This document shows positions 10,901 through 23,557 of a stretch of DNA of 64,000 nucleotides, in pieces; the first letter of the stretch is position 1; each line of letters starts with the position of its first letter. The DNA comes from Liolophura sinensis. Taxonomy: Eukaryota; Mollusca; Polyplacophora; Chitonida; Chitonidae. The notes beneath the pieces are model-generated. The model saw nothing but the letters and a program-made list of their open reading frames with translations. It did not search any database and was not told the DNA's origin. The translations under genes and the position numbers were made by a program. The DNA lies in the NCBI RefSeq assembly GCF_032854445.1, contig NC_088295.1, positions 26,959,385 to 27,023,384 of the forward strand, read 5' to 3'.

Positions 10901-13900
10901 TAAACACATATCAGTACGATAACTTGTACGTAAGCTGTAAACATCTGTATTCTTTTATTTCCACCATGTGAAACGTTTCAGATGAGATCTAATATGTATT
11001 AAATTTCATTCAGTAGTATATTGAAATCAAAAACCCATTTGGAAATGGTCAAATGTTTGTTTTCATTGAAAACAAAACTCGAAAATGCCAATTCATTTCT
11101 CAGGTTCTGAACAGAAATTCGATCATATTACATATGGATCCTTTTGTAAAATATTTCAAAATGAGTGAAACGCTTTAAAACATAGCTATATGTTGGTACA
11201 CCGTGGATATAAATGGCGTCACCTCCGTGCTTTGGCTTGAAATAGTTTATGTAGTCCTCTACAGTCCATGTATTCATAGATCTGTATCGGTTTAGCATGT
11301 GTATATTAAATAGCAAAAACCTGATGTGAAGTCACATGGTCACTGTACAATCCAATTTTAAATACATTTTACTCAGTTATTTGATTATTTGATAAAATAA
11401 TCTATCAAACTATTTTCTGGACAGTGTTTTAATGTCTGACATACATGTATATTCGCATTTAGCCTTTATTTGCACTTTAGTAACACATGCCCCTTAATGT
11501 AAGTCTCTTTCATGTGTTCGTATGGCTGGATCATGTGCCATATTAACATGTTAGTTATAGACCACTTTGCCTTCTCCAAAATCTGAGATATAAGTCCTCC
11601 AGCAGGGATAAGTGAGAAGTGTGTTATTGTAGATTGGCCAGGTGGCCGGCATCAGGGATATACAGCCAATGTTAATAAGGCTTGTTCTCCTCCAGGCGCG
11701 TTATTGACTTGCCATTACCTCCTTATTCCAGTGCTCAGCTGTGCCTCTTGACACTCCTGGTAACAAATCAGTCTGACCACCTACCTGCATATCCACATCA
11801 TCTCTTTCACATCGTTTCAATGCACGCTCTGTGATTTTGGTAGTCATGACACTGCAGTAAAACTACCACCCATTCTGAAAGTATGTACACCATGGGTATG
11901 TCTTTACATATTGGTAGTGTATGTTTTGATACGATAATTATAAATATATTCAACAAAGTGAGAGGTTATAAAAAAGCGGAAGTTTAAAAAATTGCACCAA
12001 CACTCTATTTCCGGAAATTAATCTCAAATATCTTTACAATATATCAGTTGCACCCATGTGCAAAACTCAAGCATCCAAACATCAAAATTTTAAAAAAGAC
12101 ATGTATTCGTTAATAAGCAAGACAAAATGACCTTTAGACTGTCCCATAGACCTGCTCGTATACATCCAAAAATTATATCACAACCATAATGTCTCTCACT
12201 TGTGTTATTTCTTGCAAAAACAAAAAACGTATACCTATTAGTTAATACACTCATCTCATACGTAGAGCTTCAGTGAATGTTATATGTGTCGCTTTTTCAG
12301 ACGCCCAAGGTTAAAAGGTATAAAAGGTAATAAACTTTATTCGGATTACGCTGTGCTGGCGCGCTAACCAACTGAGCCACGATGCCCCCTTCCGTCATTA
12401 ATTAGAACAATAACTGTGCCTTTTATCCACAGACGAAGCCCTTCAAGCCGTCGGGAAGAATTCCCGGTGCTTCGGTTTTGTGACAGAATATAACAAGGAA
12501 ACAACACAGTTTGATGAAAACGGGAAATGGTTGGCACGTAAGTATTTGCTGCTTGGTGGTGAAACATGATACATTCACAATCATATATGATGACACTAGT
12601 GGGAAAGATGCTACTAGCATGTACAGGAAAGCGAACGGTATTTGCTACATATGGTCCAGGATCAGTAACGGAATCTAGGCGAATCTAAACAGTGGTTAGG
12701 ACAATCCTATGGGAACATTATAAATCGTTCGTCATGTGACACATTTTCTGCTGTTAAGTTCTGAAACACTAACACATTACGGCGTGAGGAACACAGAGGA
12801 ACTCTCTTATCGGCTGATCGAGCCTGAGACAAGCAATCACCACTGTCAAACATTACACCTAGAGAATGTTTTGGACATGGAACTGTGACTCTTCCTACAT
12901 GCCTTATGCAAGTCTAACATTTTATTGTTAATGAAAATGAAATATAAGAAGAGTTTCATGGGGTTATTTTTGATAAAGGTATGTGTTGACGATTGATAAC
13001 AACAACAACAGTCAAATTTCAGTGACAGTGATTATTCTGGTATAAAAATGTACTCAATGTTGGTTTAAAGCTCATAGCTCATGAAACAGGTACATAATTC
13101 TGGAGTTTCTATGTTCTTACCTCGGTTAGAAGCCATTTAGATATTTATTTCCGACCGAAATGATTCACGTCACTTCGTCGCGGTTTGCGAAGTTCGCCAT
13201 GATTAGCATTTCGGATTGGAGGCTATGTAATCTAGAATTGTGATAATTACGAAAACGGCTCATGTGTTATAGTCTGATAGATGGTCCTGCTGTCAAGATC
13301 GAAAACAAAGACCAGAGCAAAAGCAAAGGCAAGATCAAGCCAAGCCACAGAGGATTAGTTAGAAGATATCACAGATGTAAATTTACAGCATAGAGATTTG
13401 CCAGGGATCGCCGATCCTACCAAGAGGAGGCTATCGTGATTGACAGCGGGCAGAGGTAGTGTATTCGATCCTGCGAGAGTTTCGCGGGAGATCATTAATT
13501 TTCAGTATATTAAAGGATTTAGTGTTATGCTGAGGGGACTGTGATTATATGATTTAAACAGTTCCTTCTCTTGCATTAAACTGTACCTAAGGATAACGGT
13601 TAGATAGAAATTCCAACACATATAACTATGGTAATATTTTTAAATTACTAAAGACTGTTCACCGTCTGTAGCCGCGTCAACAAGCCGCCCAGAGCTATTC
13701 CCCCTGAAACTATTTCTCACAAACGGTATTGCTGATTCTGATGAAATATTTGATGATTTGACTGTATATATGTAAACAAATGGATTCCACTGGTTAGTGT
13801 TCGAACTGAAAAACAAATCTTCTGGTCTTCTATTATGCTGTTCTTGCTGATCCACTGAAATAAGTCGTAAGACTGAGTTCTCTTCCAAGAGTTGTACTGG

Positions 13901-16900
13901 AACAATACAGACTGGGAATGTATTTGGCGTTATAAATAGAATAACAGCATTGAAATAAATGATTGGAGTATTGAGAGTAAATCCATTTTTCTGTAGCGGT
14001 GTTTCCAAATACCCGAGGTAAATATCGATCTCACACGCTACCAAAATATAAAACTTTTTTTTTTACCTCGATAGAGATTAACTGGTGATAAATAGTGGGG
14101 CAGAGCAAAGCCTACATTCTTAATCTTATAGGTCATAAGACTGGGTTTGTTTTTTTGTTTTGTTTTTTTTTTTCAATCCACTACACTTCTCAATCTGTGG
14201 ATGAATACGGCGTGGCGTTTAAATAAGCCACAATCATTCATTCTTTCGATGGGCAGCTTGAAGGCAGCCCAGAAGTTTGACAATACCAAGTCATTTGTCA
14301 TTTGACCTGTTGGTGACACTATGGTGTGTTCTCAAACATGATACCTCCATTCACTGCCAGATACAAATGACTGAATAGGTGTGGCGAAATGCCGTCAGAC
14401 ACATTTGTAAGCAACATTACATTGCACAGCCCGGTCACAGATGTCATTGTGAATCTAACCTGGATCTATTTCCACCATTTGGTAACAATCTTCGCTTTGT
14501 TTTATTTGTTTTTACAAGGTATGCACAACTCAGCCGCCACGTGTTTCATTGTGTCTCTTGTTTATCTGTTCGGGGCATTGGTGATAGGAGCTATAGGCAT
14601 CTCCCGGAGACAAGTTTCAGTGTGTATGCTCACGGGAGTTCTCTATGTACTCGCAGGTAAGGTTTGTCTGACCGTCTACGCTCATGTCCATACTCAGAGA
14701 CAAGTGTCCGTGTGTATGGTCACGGGATCCACTATGTGCTCTCAGGTAAGGTTTGTCTGATCGTCTCCACCCATGTCTGTACTCAGAGACAGGTGTCCGT
14801 GTGCATGGTTACGGGATCCACTATGTGCTCTCAGGTAAGGTTTGTCTGATCGTGTACACTCATGTCTGTACTCAGAGACAGGTGTCCGTGTGTATTGTCA
14901 TGGGATCCACTATGTACTCCCAGGTAAGGTTTGATCGTCTACACTCATGTCTGTACTCAGAGACGGGTGTCCGTGTGCATGGTTACGGGATCCACTATGT
15001 GCTCTCAGGTAATATTTGTCTGATCGTCTAAATCCATATCTGTTTTAGTGTGTATGCTCAGGAGAGTTCTCTATGTACTCGCAGGTAAGGTTTGGTAAGG
15101 CACTAGATAAAAGAGCGGTGGAAATCCGTCCTGCAACAAGAAGGCACATTACATACACCCTAAGGATTCCTTCGTCGTCATATGACTGAAAAATTGTTGA
15201 GTTATACGTTATACCCCAAGCACTCACTCACTCACTATGTACTCTCAGGTAATGTTTGTCTGATCCTCTACACCCATGTCTGTACCCAATCCTGTATGTA
15301 TTCCCAGGTGAGGTGTGTCTATTCTTCTACACTGGTGTCATTACCCAGAGAAGGTGTTCGTATGTATTGTCATCGGTCGGTCTCCACAGTAAGGTCTCCA
15401 TGTAGTTTCAGGTGGAGGTGATTTTTCCATGATATGTTTGTGTGCAGTCAGCGTTGTGGATTATGGGTATAGCGAAGTCTTATTTGAAGCGCTCCAATCG
15501 ATTTTCACTTCCTAGTAATGGCAATTAAAGAATAATTGAATAGATGATATTTCAGGTTACAGAGCTAGATTAACCCGGTCCAAAGGCATTTCGACATGGG
15601 TCAACAAAGACCTGCCATTGATTCATCGATAACCCATACCGTCGCTGTTGACGATTAGCCTGCGGTATCAAACCAAGCACGACAGTTTAACGTGCAGGTT
15701 AAACGCGATGCAAAGTAAGTTAATTCAAAACAGACTCCGACGTCTACTCAGACATAACTATTGGACCACAAACACAAAATGTTTTATTTATTTCAGATAT
15801 GGTTTTATTCTACCAGTTGATTACAGTGATTAAATTCTATAATCATATCTTAGGAAAGTTATCCTATGTTTTTACGGTTATCATGATCGTTAGGGATTTT
15901 AAGCATTACAGATAAACCAATTATTTACCTTTCCTTGGTCGAATGTTTGAAACTTTGTATCTTTACTTTTATATTTCGTTATGAAACTAGTTTGATAACA
16001 GCAAGTTCAATTTTGAACAAAATAAAATGTTCCACAAATCAAACATGAACTGTAGACAGCGTAAAATTACGCGAAGAAAATTTCACCGATTTCTGAAATT
16101 GTTGGTTTCATCATCCTGCTATTTAGCATTTTGTATTATGTCACTGTTATAAATGCGTAAACTGCCTCGGCCTTTTGGGTTTTAGCGCAGCATAATGACC
16201 CAGGAGTCTCTCACCAATGCGGTCGCTGTGAGTTCAAGTCCAGCTCATGTTGTCTTCCTCTCCGGCCGTACGTGGGAAGGTCTGCAGCAACCTGTGGATC
16301 GTCGTGGGTTTCCACCGGGCCCTGCCCGGTTACCTCCCACCATAATGCTGGCCGCCGTCGTATAAGTGAAATATCCTTGAGTTCGACATAAAACAACACT
16401 CAAATAAAGAAATAAATCACAGTGGCTGGGGCTACCAGAACTTAGCTATCGATTGAAACTATACTTATCTACGATGGAGAAAGAATTATATATTAAGTTG
16501 ATGTGCCAGGTTCCAGTGTTAAAACGTACTTAAACGACATCGTCGCTTAGGCGGGCGTGCTGCGACTCACAGGATCCATTCTGTCACGTTGCCGTTATTA
16601 TAGAGGCTGGTATAGTGTACTAATCAACTAATTCGCCTGATGAACGAAGTTAGTTGAAACGAATTGCAAGCGACATGTGATTCCTTTTAGTGAATAATAC
16701 AGAAATGGGAGCACTCAAGCCTTAAGCCTTAATTTTGTGAATGTTTCTGTCTTTTTTCTCCCAGCTGTATTCTCGATATTTACGAACTTGGCAATTTTTC
16801 ACAGTACTGTGACAGTCTATTATTTGTGCTTCAGTTGTTCATGTTTCTTCACACTTTTTATTCCAGCTGTGTTTTCGGTGTTCGGCCTAGGGATTTTCCA

Positions 16901-17102
16901 CAGTAAGAACAACAATGAGAAATATGAGTGCTACGCTCTGGAAAACATCCCAGAAGACCTTTGCTCCGCCCGAACGGTCACTGTCCTCTGGTCGCTTACT
17001 CTGGGCTGGGTTGGGGTTGCCTTCGCTCTCATCGCCTCCTCTTTCTGGCTATTTCTGGTACGAGCGCTCAGAGTCATCAGGGCCAAGACGATAAACATAT
17101 AA
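7956..17102 (+). CDS. Claudin-fold gene 1: four-transmembrane protein of the claudin/PMP22/TARP superfamily
   Basis: Four exons, 7956-8265, 12433-12537, 14519-14656, 16867-17102, all with GT-AG ends and phase-1 introns. They total 789 nt, 262 residues plus stop. TM1 is at about 9-31, followed by a long first extracellular loop with W33, GVW at 94-96, C99 and C116 (the superfamily's W...GLW..C...C pattern with V for L) and N-glycosylation sequons at 47 and 75. TM2 is at about 143-164, TM3 about 168-190, crossing the last intron, and TM4 about 228-250, starting near LWSLTLGWVG. Members act at cell junctions or as channel auxiliary subunits in the plasma membrane. The subfamily is uncertain. Introns carry a SINE head, a donor-site minisatellite and a duplicated acceptor. 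It follows iGluR-1 on the same strand. Confidence 0.8.
8266..12432 (+). other. Intron 1 of claudin-fold gene 1 (4.2 kb)
   Basis: AT-rich, with no supported exon on either strand. A SINE family A tRNA-like head lies just before its 3' end (12340-12388). Confidence 0.6.
12340..12388 (-). repeat. SINE family A tRNA-like head fragment
   Basis: gcgcgctaaccaactgagcc, read on the minus strand, gives the A-box head GTGGCTCAGTTGGTTAGCGC seen at 41543. The fragment lies about 45 bases before the acceptor of exon 2 of claudin-fold gene 1. Confidence 0.55.
14657..15315 (+). repeat. Minisatellite made of exon-3 end plus 5' splice site units
   Basis: The junction of exon 3 and intron 3 (tactcgcag|gtaagg, donor at 14657) is repeated: donor-like ag|gtaagg sites recur at 14746, 14835 and 14924 (period 89), then weaker or shifted ones at 15009, 15084, 15249 and 15308. 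Each unit holds a copy of the last ~55 exon bases and the first ~30 intron bases. A family B SINE fragment interrupts it at 15097-15231. Use of donor 14746 or 14835 would shift the frame, and the extended frame soon reaches a stop, so 14657 is taken as the productive donor. Confidence 0.85.
15097..15231 (+). repeat. SINE family B 3' fragment
   Basis: Contains gcactagataaaagagcggt, gaaatccgtcctgcaacaag, ttcgtcgtcatatgactg and a cactcactcactcac tail. It is inserted in the splice-donor minisatellite. Confidence 0.8.
16180..16415 (+). repeat. SINE family A copy in intron 3 of claudin-fold gene 1
   Basis: Nearly full length: tctcaccaatgcggtcgctg, gtgagttcaagtccagctc, central cacccaccataatgct-like block and ggccgccgtcgtataagtg, ending in caaataaagaaataaatc. 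Confidence 0.8.
16765..16866 (+). other. Alternative in-frame 5' extension of exon 4 (duplicated acceptor)
   Basis: A copy of the exon-4 acceptor and start (ccag|ctgtattctcg at 16765) lies exactly 102 bases before the main one (ccag|ctgtgttttcgg at 16867). Reading from 16765 stays open and in frame into exon 4, adding 34 hydrophobic residues that repeat the TM3 half encoded there. It is either an alternative isoform or a decoy. Confidence 0.55.
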
Positions 17103-17210
17103 CCTTCTGTGGACAAGTGCTATCGAGTGCTGTACCAGGCCGCTTATTGACCAAATCCTTTTCAGTACGTAGTACGTAACAGCCGTAGAGTACGTCAATA
17201 TCGCCTCAAC

Positions 17211-17216
17211 AATAAA
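17211..17216 (+). promoter_or_regulatory. Candidate poly(A) signal AATAAA of claudin-fold gene 1
   Basis: First AATAAA after the stop codon at 17100-17102, about 110 bases downstream. Confidence 0.4.
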
Positions 17217-19681
17217 TCTCTTAGAACTGTAATCCTCAAGACTTACAGTGTATATGTACTTAATTTCTAGTACAAGAACGGTGGTAAATCCCTTACTTGA
17301 CCCACCGAATTTCAAATAAGCGCGAATTAATTCCAAGCCAGTAAATCACAACGCTAAAAATGAGCATCCCATAAAAGCTTTTGTGGGTCATTTAAGCATA
17401 ATGAATGTATGTTATACGTAGAGACAATCCCGAATGGAACTGACAACCATTCTAAAAATAAAGCCAACTGTTAACGTTTGTATGTACTGTTTAAAAGTCA
17501 TCGAAGATTACTAGAAATGATCCTTAAAGTTTTGCAAGAGAGGGAAATTAATAAGAGTAACTTGTTGAACTGAGTAAGACTTTTATATGAAACACTTAAC
17601 TTTAGATATGAATCGTTTAACTCATTACTTGTGTGTTTGTGCAAGTACAATGTTTGAGTTATTATTTTATTCGAGGCCAAGTTTTGTTAAACTGATGCCT
17701 GGCCTTATAGAACTAAAGCTTTTAAATGTAGCATTTGTTTGTTCACAGTGCTGTTATGAAAAGTATATCTTGTCCAAGCATGGTGGTAAGATCACACAAT
17801 CTCCGCCACAATCCACCACCTTCAACCACCACGTTGTGCTGACATACCAGTTATAAAACAAAAATCAACCAGTAATGATATAAAACGTGTTTTTTTTTTT
17901 TTTTTTCATTACTGGTGGATTTTTATTTCACGACTGGTTCCGGTTTATTACAAGTCCCGTGTAGTTTATCATCTTACACAACAGGGCACAACAACATACA
18001 TGTACAATCGTTTGGTTTCTATCCTCCACTGCAAGAGACATTGTTTATCCATCGTCAGTTTTGCTTTGATTCCCTATCATATAAAGGCCAACATTCATTC
18101 ACGTTATATATACATTTATAACGTACAGTATATGGAACTACTCAGGCTAAATTAAGTATAACTTATCATTCCTGGCAAATCTTGCCAAGTTTATCAACAA
18201 CGTGAAGCTAAAAGCTCAGGCAGTCATTTTTCTGCCCAATGGAGTCATCACAATGATAGTGTTAGCCAACAACGCTTCAAAGTACCTATCTAAACAAACA
18301 CAACGTTGTCCTAAACCCAAAAGTCGATAATAACACCTTTTCAATGCGCAGTGTGTAGTATAAACATTTATATTTCTTGCTGGAACATACAATGCTATTT
18401 AACCTATTCAGATGATAGTCAAATCTTTATATACTCAGCATGACCAACAGTTACACAAATGACCTGTCTTTCTCCACTCGTCAAATAAAACATAAAGAAA
18501 CTAAAAAAAGTATATCTAAACTCGTATATACGCAAAATAAAGAACAATAGACGTGACAAAAGACATGTCCACTTCAACAGCTACTATAATCGGCTCGGCA
18601 GAAGCTCAATCGATCGTAAAAGGGTAATGAAGGTAACTCGTGACTGTTATGTGAATTACTTTTAGAAACGTTTCTCATCAGTATACATGTATATCACGCC
18701 CATCGCGATTTGGTTGCTATGCATTTTCACCTTTCATTTCATTGCCCATGAACGCAGCAATGGATATACAAGCAGCTTTTACAAGCAACTTTTGCCATGT
18801 GACAGGCGTCACGTGATCCGATGGTGCTTTTTCATTGGTTAACACGTACAACTTGTTGGATGAAAATAATTATATTTCTTGCAACTCGCATGCAACATAT
18901 TGCATACACTTAAAATTGCTGCAATTTCCTGGTTTACACAACGAGTTGTATGCAATTATTTGCATACTGTGAACGGGCAATTAGGTGAATATTTATTTTG
19001 TAAAGCGTCACGCCAAGTCACACGTCACAAGTCACGCCAAGTAGTGAGTTTGATAGAGGCAGGCGTAACCTTTCAACGCTCTCCATTTGGACTAATCCAC
19101 TTTAACAGTGTGCGTTTTTGGATTTTCGTGTCGGCTCCATTTCATGTTGCCTGACAAAGAAGCAAAATAAGCTAAGTAAAACCAAAATTTTGGTCAAACT
19201 CGAAGCCCATCCACTAGTACGTTTCAAGTTATTCACACTTTCTTCTTTTGTGATTTGTATAATGCAAGACGAAGTTACGTGTACTTACCTTTCTTGTTCA
19301 TTATAAGGAGCAGGTCATATATTGCTCAACTTGTTAAACATCCTCTCCCAACTCTTCATATTTTGTCACCAATACATGTACTTTATGACTGGTTTCCTCC
19401 ATGTCACATTATACATATATAATACCAACAGCGAAGTTGAAACAAGATTTAAGAAATCAATTCAATTCGAATTAGACACCAAACATATTAAGCAATATCT
19501 TTGATGTGAAAACGGCGTTTCATTATTTCTCAACCTTTTTAATTGCTGACTATAGACCCATAGTATGTGCAAATCGTTCAGCGATTTCGCAGTTCGGACG
19601 TTGCAGTTCGGAAGTCATTCTGGTCACACTGATTTCTCAGCAATCACTGTGTTATTGATACACTGCACTATAATGTCTTAA
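17217..19681. other. Intergenic, AT-rich, no supported gene
   Basis: Contains an inverted repeat around a run of T (17861-17924) and short ORFs with no recognisable domain. The gypsy element begins at its right end. Confidence 0.5.
17861..17924. repeat. Inverted repeat with poly(T) loop
   Basis: Left arm aaaatcaaccagtaatga (17861-17878) pairs with right arm tcattactggtggattttt (17906-17924), and a run of T lies between them. The ccagtaatga word recurs at 24665-24890. Confidence 0.6.
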
Positions 19682-19841
19682 TTATTTGTGCGTAGACAAA
19701 TAAAAACAGTTTGTTTGGTTACACACATGACGGCTGTATTCAGGCTTGTTTACATGCTGGCGGACTCCCTGCATGTTACCATGTAGACTGACTAGCTCAT
19801 GTTATATAACCTGTAGTGGGTATCCATACGGCCTAAAACTT
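19682..19841 (-). repeat. 3' LTR of the gypsy element
   Basis: 160-bp direct repeat of 24043-24202 with scattered substitutions. Shared blocks include gctgtattcaggcttgttta and ggcctaaaactt-like ends. The purine tract abuts its inner edge at 19842. Its ends are not the usual TG...CA, so the exact limits may be a few bases off. Confidence 0.8.
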
Positions 19842-20232
19842 CCCCTCCTTTTTTGAATAACTGCTTAACCCAAATTACTCGTTGAACTATAGTAAAATTT
19901 TTACGAAATCTTTTGGAACTTTGAAATTAAAAACCATGAGTTTACAGATTTAGTCAACCTATTGTCCGTAATAGTGAATTCGTTGCACATTTAAGAATTC
20001 AATGCGTTAATAGCGCCCTTTAAAATTACTTGAACACAATTAATACAATTTCGCGAACAGTCAAAACAAATGCACTGGATCAAAACAGTTCAAGCTGAAA
20101 CTGTCAGTAATTAAAATATCTTAAAAGTTCAAATGAATTGATCACACGCATTTCACTCGATGCAAATAATTTTCACATGTCAGTGTTGATGTAAAAAATA
20201 AATTTCACTAAGGAAATTCACATTCCAGCAAA

Positions 20233-21241
20233 TCACACATAGTCAGACAGATACGCGGGCCGGACGCGATTTCTCGTCGGGAAGCGTCTCGGAATATCCT
20301 GCTGGTTCGGTTCTGACGGAATGTCCAGATCATCGCACGGATCGTTGACTTCCACTTTAGGTAGGTTCATTCTCGGGATTTTCTTCAGATGAGAACAATT
20401 CCGTGCGTACTGTTCACCGTTAGAACCTTGGACGACTACCATCGATCCTTTTGTGAAGACCACTTTGAATGGGCGTTTGTCAAATTTGGTTAACAGTTTG
20501 TTTTCAAGTTTGGCTGCTAGGAGGACTGTATCTCCTTGTTTAAGGTTGGAGACACGGGCACCAGATTTCGCGTCGGAACGAGGTGTCATTTTAAGTTTGG
20601 CTTGTGTTTTGCAAATTGATGTTTCTCGTTGCACGAAGAGCTTACAGGTTCTGGTAGTTTGGCCTTGATTGGTCGCGCAAGAGCAGCTCGGCCGGCGATA
20701 CATCTGATGTTGAATGTAGGGTTGCTCGATAATTCAGCAGAAACTGGTCAAGATCTTTCTTCCACTTTCCCGTTTCAATGAAAGAAGATCGAACAGCAAT
20801 TTCTAAGGTCCGAATGAAGCGTTCTGCGTCGCCCTTTGCTCTGTGTCAGTAAGGAGTTACTTTTTCTGTGTTCGAAGCCTTGTATTTCCGCAAAAACGGT
20901 CCACAAAAATCGGCACTCACATGACAAGGCTTGTCAGGGATTTCAGTCATATTCAGTGGCTCTGGTTTTGGAGATTGTCCGTTTGCTTGACATGGAATAC
21001 ACTGACTAATTAAAGTCTCTTTGTCCTTGTCGATACCTGGGTACCAGACTTTTTCGCACAGCGATCGCTCTGTTTTCTGATATCCTTCATGGGCAAGTTT
21101 AAGGATGTGTGATCTGAGCATTTGTGGAATGATAATACGCGATCCGCAAAGAAGAATGTCCCCAGACAGTGTCAGACTCTCTGATTTTGTAGAACTGCTG
21201 CTGCCCTGGATCATGTTTGTCCCATTTTCCAGATGAAACAT
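20233..21241 (-). pseudogene. Integrase remnant with deleted catalytic core
   Basis: The zinc-binding part (LAHEGYQKTE ... CIPC) has Tyr for the second His. The first catalytic Asp is visible in VSADFCGPF. About 15 residues later the reading jumps to GDAERFIRTLE, which normally follows the catalytic Glu region, so roughly 90 residues including the second Asp are gone. The C-terminal part (20703-20233) carries a basic domain. Confidence 0.8.
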
Positions 21242-21256
21242 CTGCCGCGAGCTTTG

Positions 21257-22893
21257 TCATAACCTTGTCCTGTGTGGTTGCATTTGAAAATCAGTCAGAG
21301 TAAGTGACTTCGGTACAGCATTTTCGGCGATGAAATTGACATATTCATCGGCCTTGTTTCTGTCGGAGAAAGAAACTGTCGACTGGGGATGTCGAGACAG
21401 GAGGTCTGCGGGGTTGTTTGCCCCTGGTTGGTAAACAACTTTCATGTCGTATGGTTGTAAACGAAGCTGCCATCTCTGGAAGCGCGGCTTGTTGAACATC
21501 GGTGTCAGCGGCTTGTGGTCAGTTATCACAGTGAATGACTGTCCAAACACATGTAGATGAAATTTTCTTGCAGGCCCAAACTATGGCCAGAGCCTCTTGT
21601 TCCGTTTGCGAATATCTGCGTTCGACGTCCGAGAGCGTGCAACTTGCGTAGCAGATGACGCGGTGTTGTCTGTTTCCGTCAACCTGTGTAAGGGTCGCAG
21701 CAACACCGACCGGGCTGGAGTCAACGTAGACTTCCGTTGTGTTTTTTGGATCAAAATACGACACCACTGACGTATCTGACAGTGAGGATTTTAGACGATC
21801 GAAGGCGTGTTGGTGTTTGTCAGTCCAATCAAATTTCACGTTCTGTCCCGTCAGCTCGCGCAGTGGTTCCGTTATCGTCGCGTAGTCGTGAATGAAGCGC
21901 GAGACGTAGTTTGTCATCCCTAGGAGGTTTCGCACACCCGATGCATCCTTTGGAATTGGAGCGTTTTTTACTGCGTCCACTTTTGCCAGATCTGGGGATA
22001 TTCCTTGCTTGGAAAACACAAATCCGAAGAACTCCATACTGGGTTTGTTAAAAACACATTTTTCCAGCCTGAGTGTAAGGCCTTTGTTAGTCTGTGGAAA
22101 ACTATTCGCAGCGACTTGTCATGTTCAGTTTGTGTTTGGCCAAACACGATGATGTCGTCCAACAGGTTTATCACACCCGGTATGTCACTTAGCGTCGGTT
22201 GAATCACGTTTCTGACGCTGACGACAAACCAAACATCAGGTGCTTGTATCGCCGCAGGCCTTTGTGTGTGGCAAATGTTGTCAGGTACCGTGAATCTGGG
22301 TGTAATTCGATCTGATGATACCCTTGTCGCATGTCGAGTTTGGAGAATACTGTCGCTCCGTTTAGATCATGTATGATTTCGTCCATGGTGGGCGTTGGAT
22401 GACGTTCACGAAGGACAGCAGTATTTGGGGGCCTCATATCGACACAGACATGGGCACTTGATTTGTCCTTTGGGACCACCACTACTTGCGATACCCACGG
22501 TGTAGGACCATCAGCCTTATCTATGATGAAATGGTATGTGAAATGGTATGCGTCGTGGTCGTTGAGCAATAGGTTTGACTGACGGATCTACATGTATTTT
22601 GAATAGGTAGCCATTTAATTTGCCTACACCATTAAATATTTCTTAGAACTCAGATATGACAGAGGTTCTTCTGTTGCGTGATTATTTTTCTTCACTATCG
22701 GGAGTTTATCAACTGATGGCAGAGGTTGTTGTGGTAGGGAACTATTTTTCTTCTCTGTGAGGAATTTACCCTGCTTGTTTATCACTAAAGGGAGATTGGG
22801 GCATAAACTGTCTGCCACTTTGGGGAGTGTGATAAGTTCTAGCTGTATAAATATCTCAAAACCTAACAAGGAACCTGAATTTTGATCCACCAC
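21257..22893 (-). pseudogene. Protease/linker, reverse transcriptase and RNase H remnants
   Basis: Minus-strand pieces at 22893-22624 (linker), 22569-22204 and 22207-21968 (reverse transcriptase) and 22037-21257 (RNase H) lie in different frames. Visible RT signatures: VFSKLDMRQGYHQIEL, FGLSSAS and NLLDDIIVFG with the two catalytic Asp and Leu for the usual Tyr. RNase H signatures: VYVDSSPVG, YSQTEQEALAIVW and VITDHKPL, then GANNPADLLSRHP. At least four frameshifts separate them. Confidence 0.88.
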
Positions 22894-23557
22894 GTAAAAT
22901 AACAGCTGAGCACTTTTTCTCTGACGTTTCTATGTTTGCCTCAAAAGTACCCATAACAGGCAAAGGGGTTTTGGAACTACAGACAAATATTTTTGATTTG
23001 GGCTTGCCGAGTGAGACTTTTTTGTTTCGTTATTTCTGTGTAACATGATTTATCTACTGTCCACTGTAGCGCCACTATCAACTAAGTTTGGAACCGCTGT
23101 GCCTGCCATTTTGACTGCAATTTTGGGCTGTTCAGTGGGAAACTTTACACTGCTGCTTTTGTCACAAACGGTAAAACATACTCATCCCCTGATGATGAAT
23201 CAGTGTTACCCACTGCTGCGCGTATTTGATTAACAGGGTTTTTGGTTCGATTTTGTAAGCTACGATACACGCTACCAAAATGGTTGAGTTTACCACAATT
23301 CCCACATGTTTTACCAGCAGCTGGACAACTTGTATTTCTTTGTGGCCAAACACCTCCACAATTTCTACACTCATTATTTCTGTGTTTTGGGGTTTGTGAA
23401 AAGGTGTGCGCTTTTTGCTGTTGTGTTTAAATTTGCCTGGCTTGTGTGAGAGATTGTTTACACTGACTGGGTCTGGTTCTGACTTTACTTCCATTTTCTG
23501 ACTTTGGAGTTCAGATGTTTCTGTGTCTCGGGCAATGTCTAGAATTTTATTCTCTCA

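Noticed and set aside
13640-14044. 134-codon minus-strand ORF in intron 2 of claudin-fold gene 1
   Set aside because: No recognisable domain, no splice context and typical AT-rich composition; not called.
14657-15315. CRISPR-like array
   Set aside because: Units are contiguous 89-bp minisatellite repeats without unique spacers, in a eukaryotic intron.
23162-23494. 110-codon ORF on the minus strand in the gypsy element
   Set aside because: Only its start is in the gag frame. The zinc-knuckle cysteines are read in a different frame, so most of this ORF is a shadow after a frameshift.
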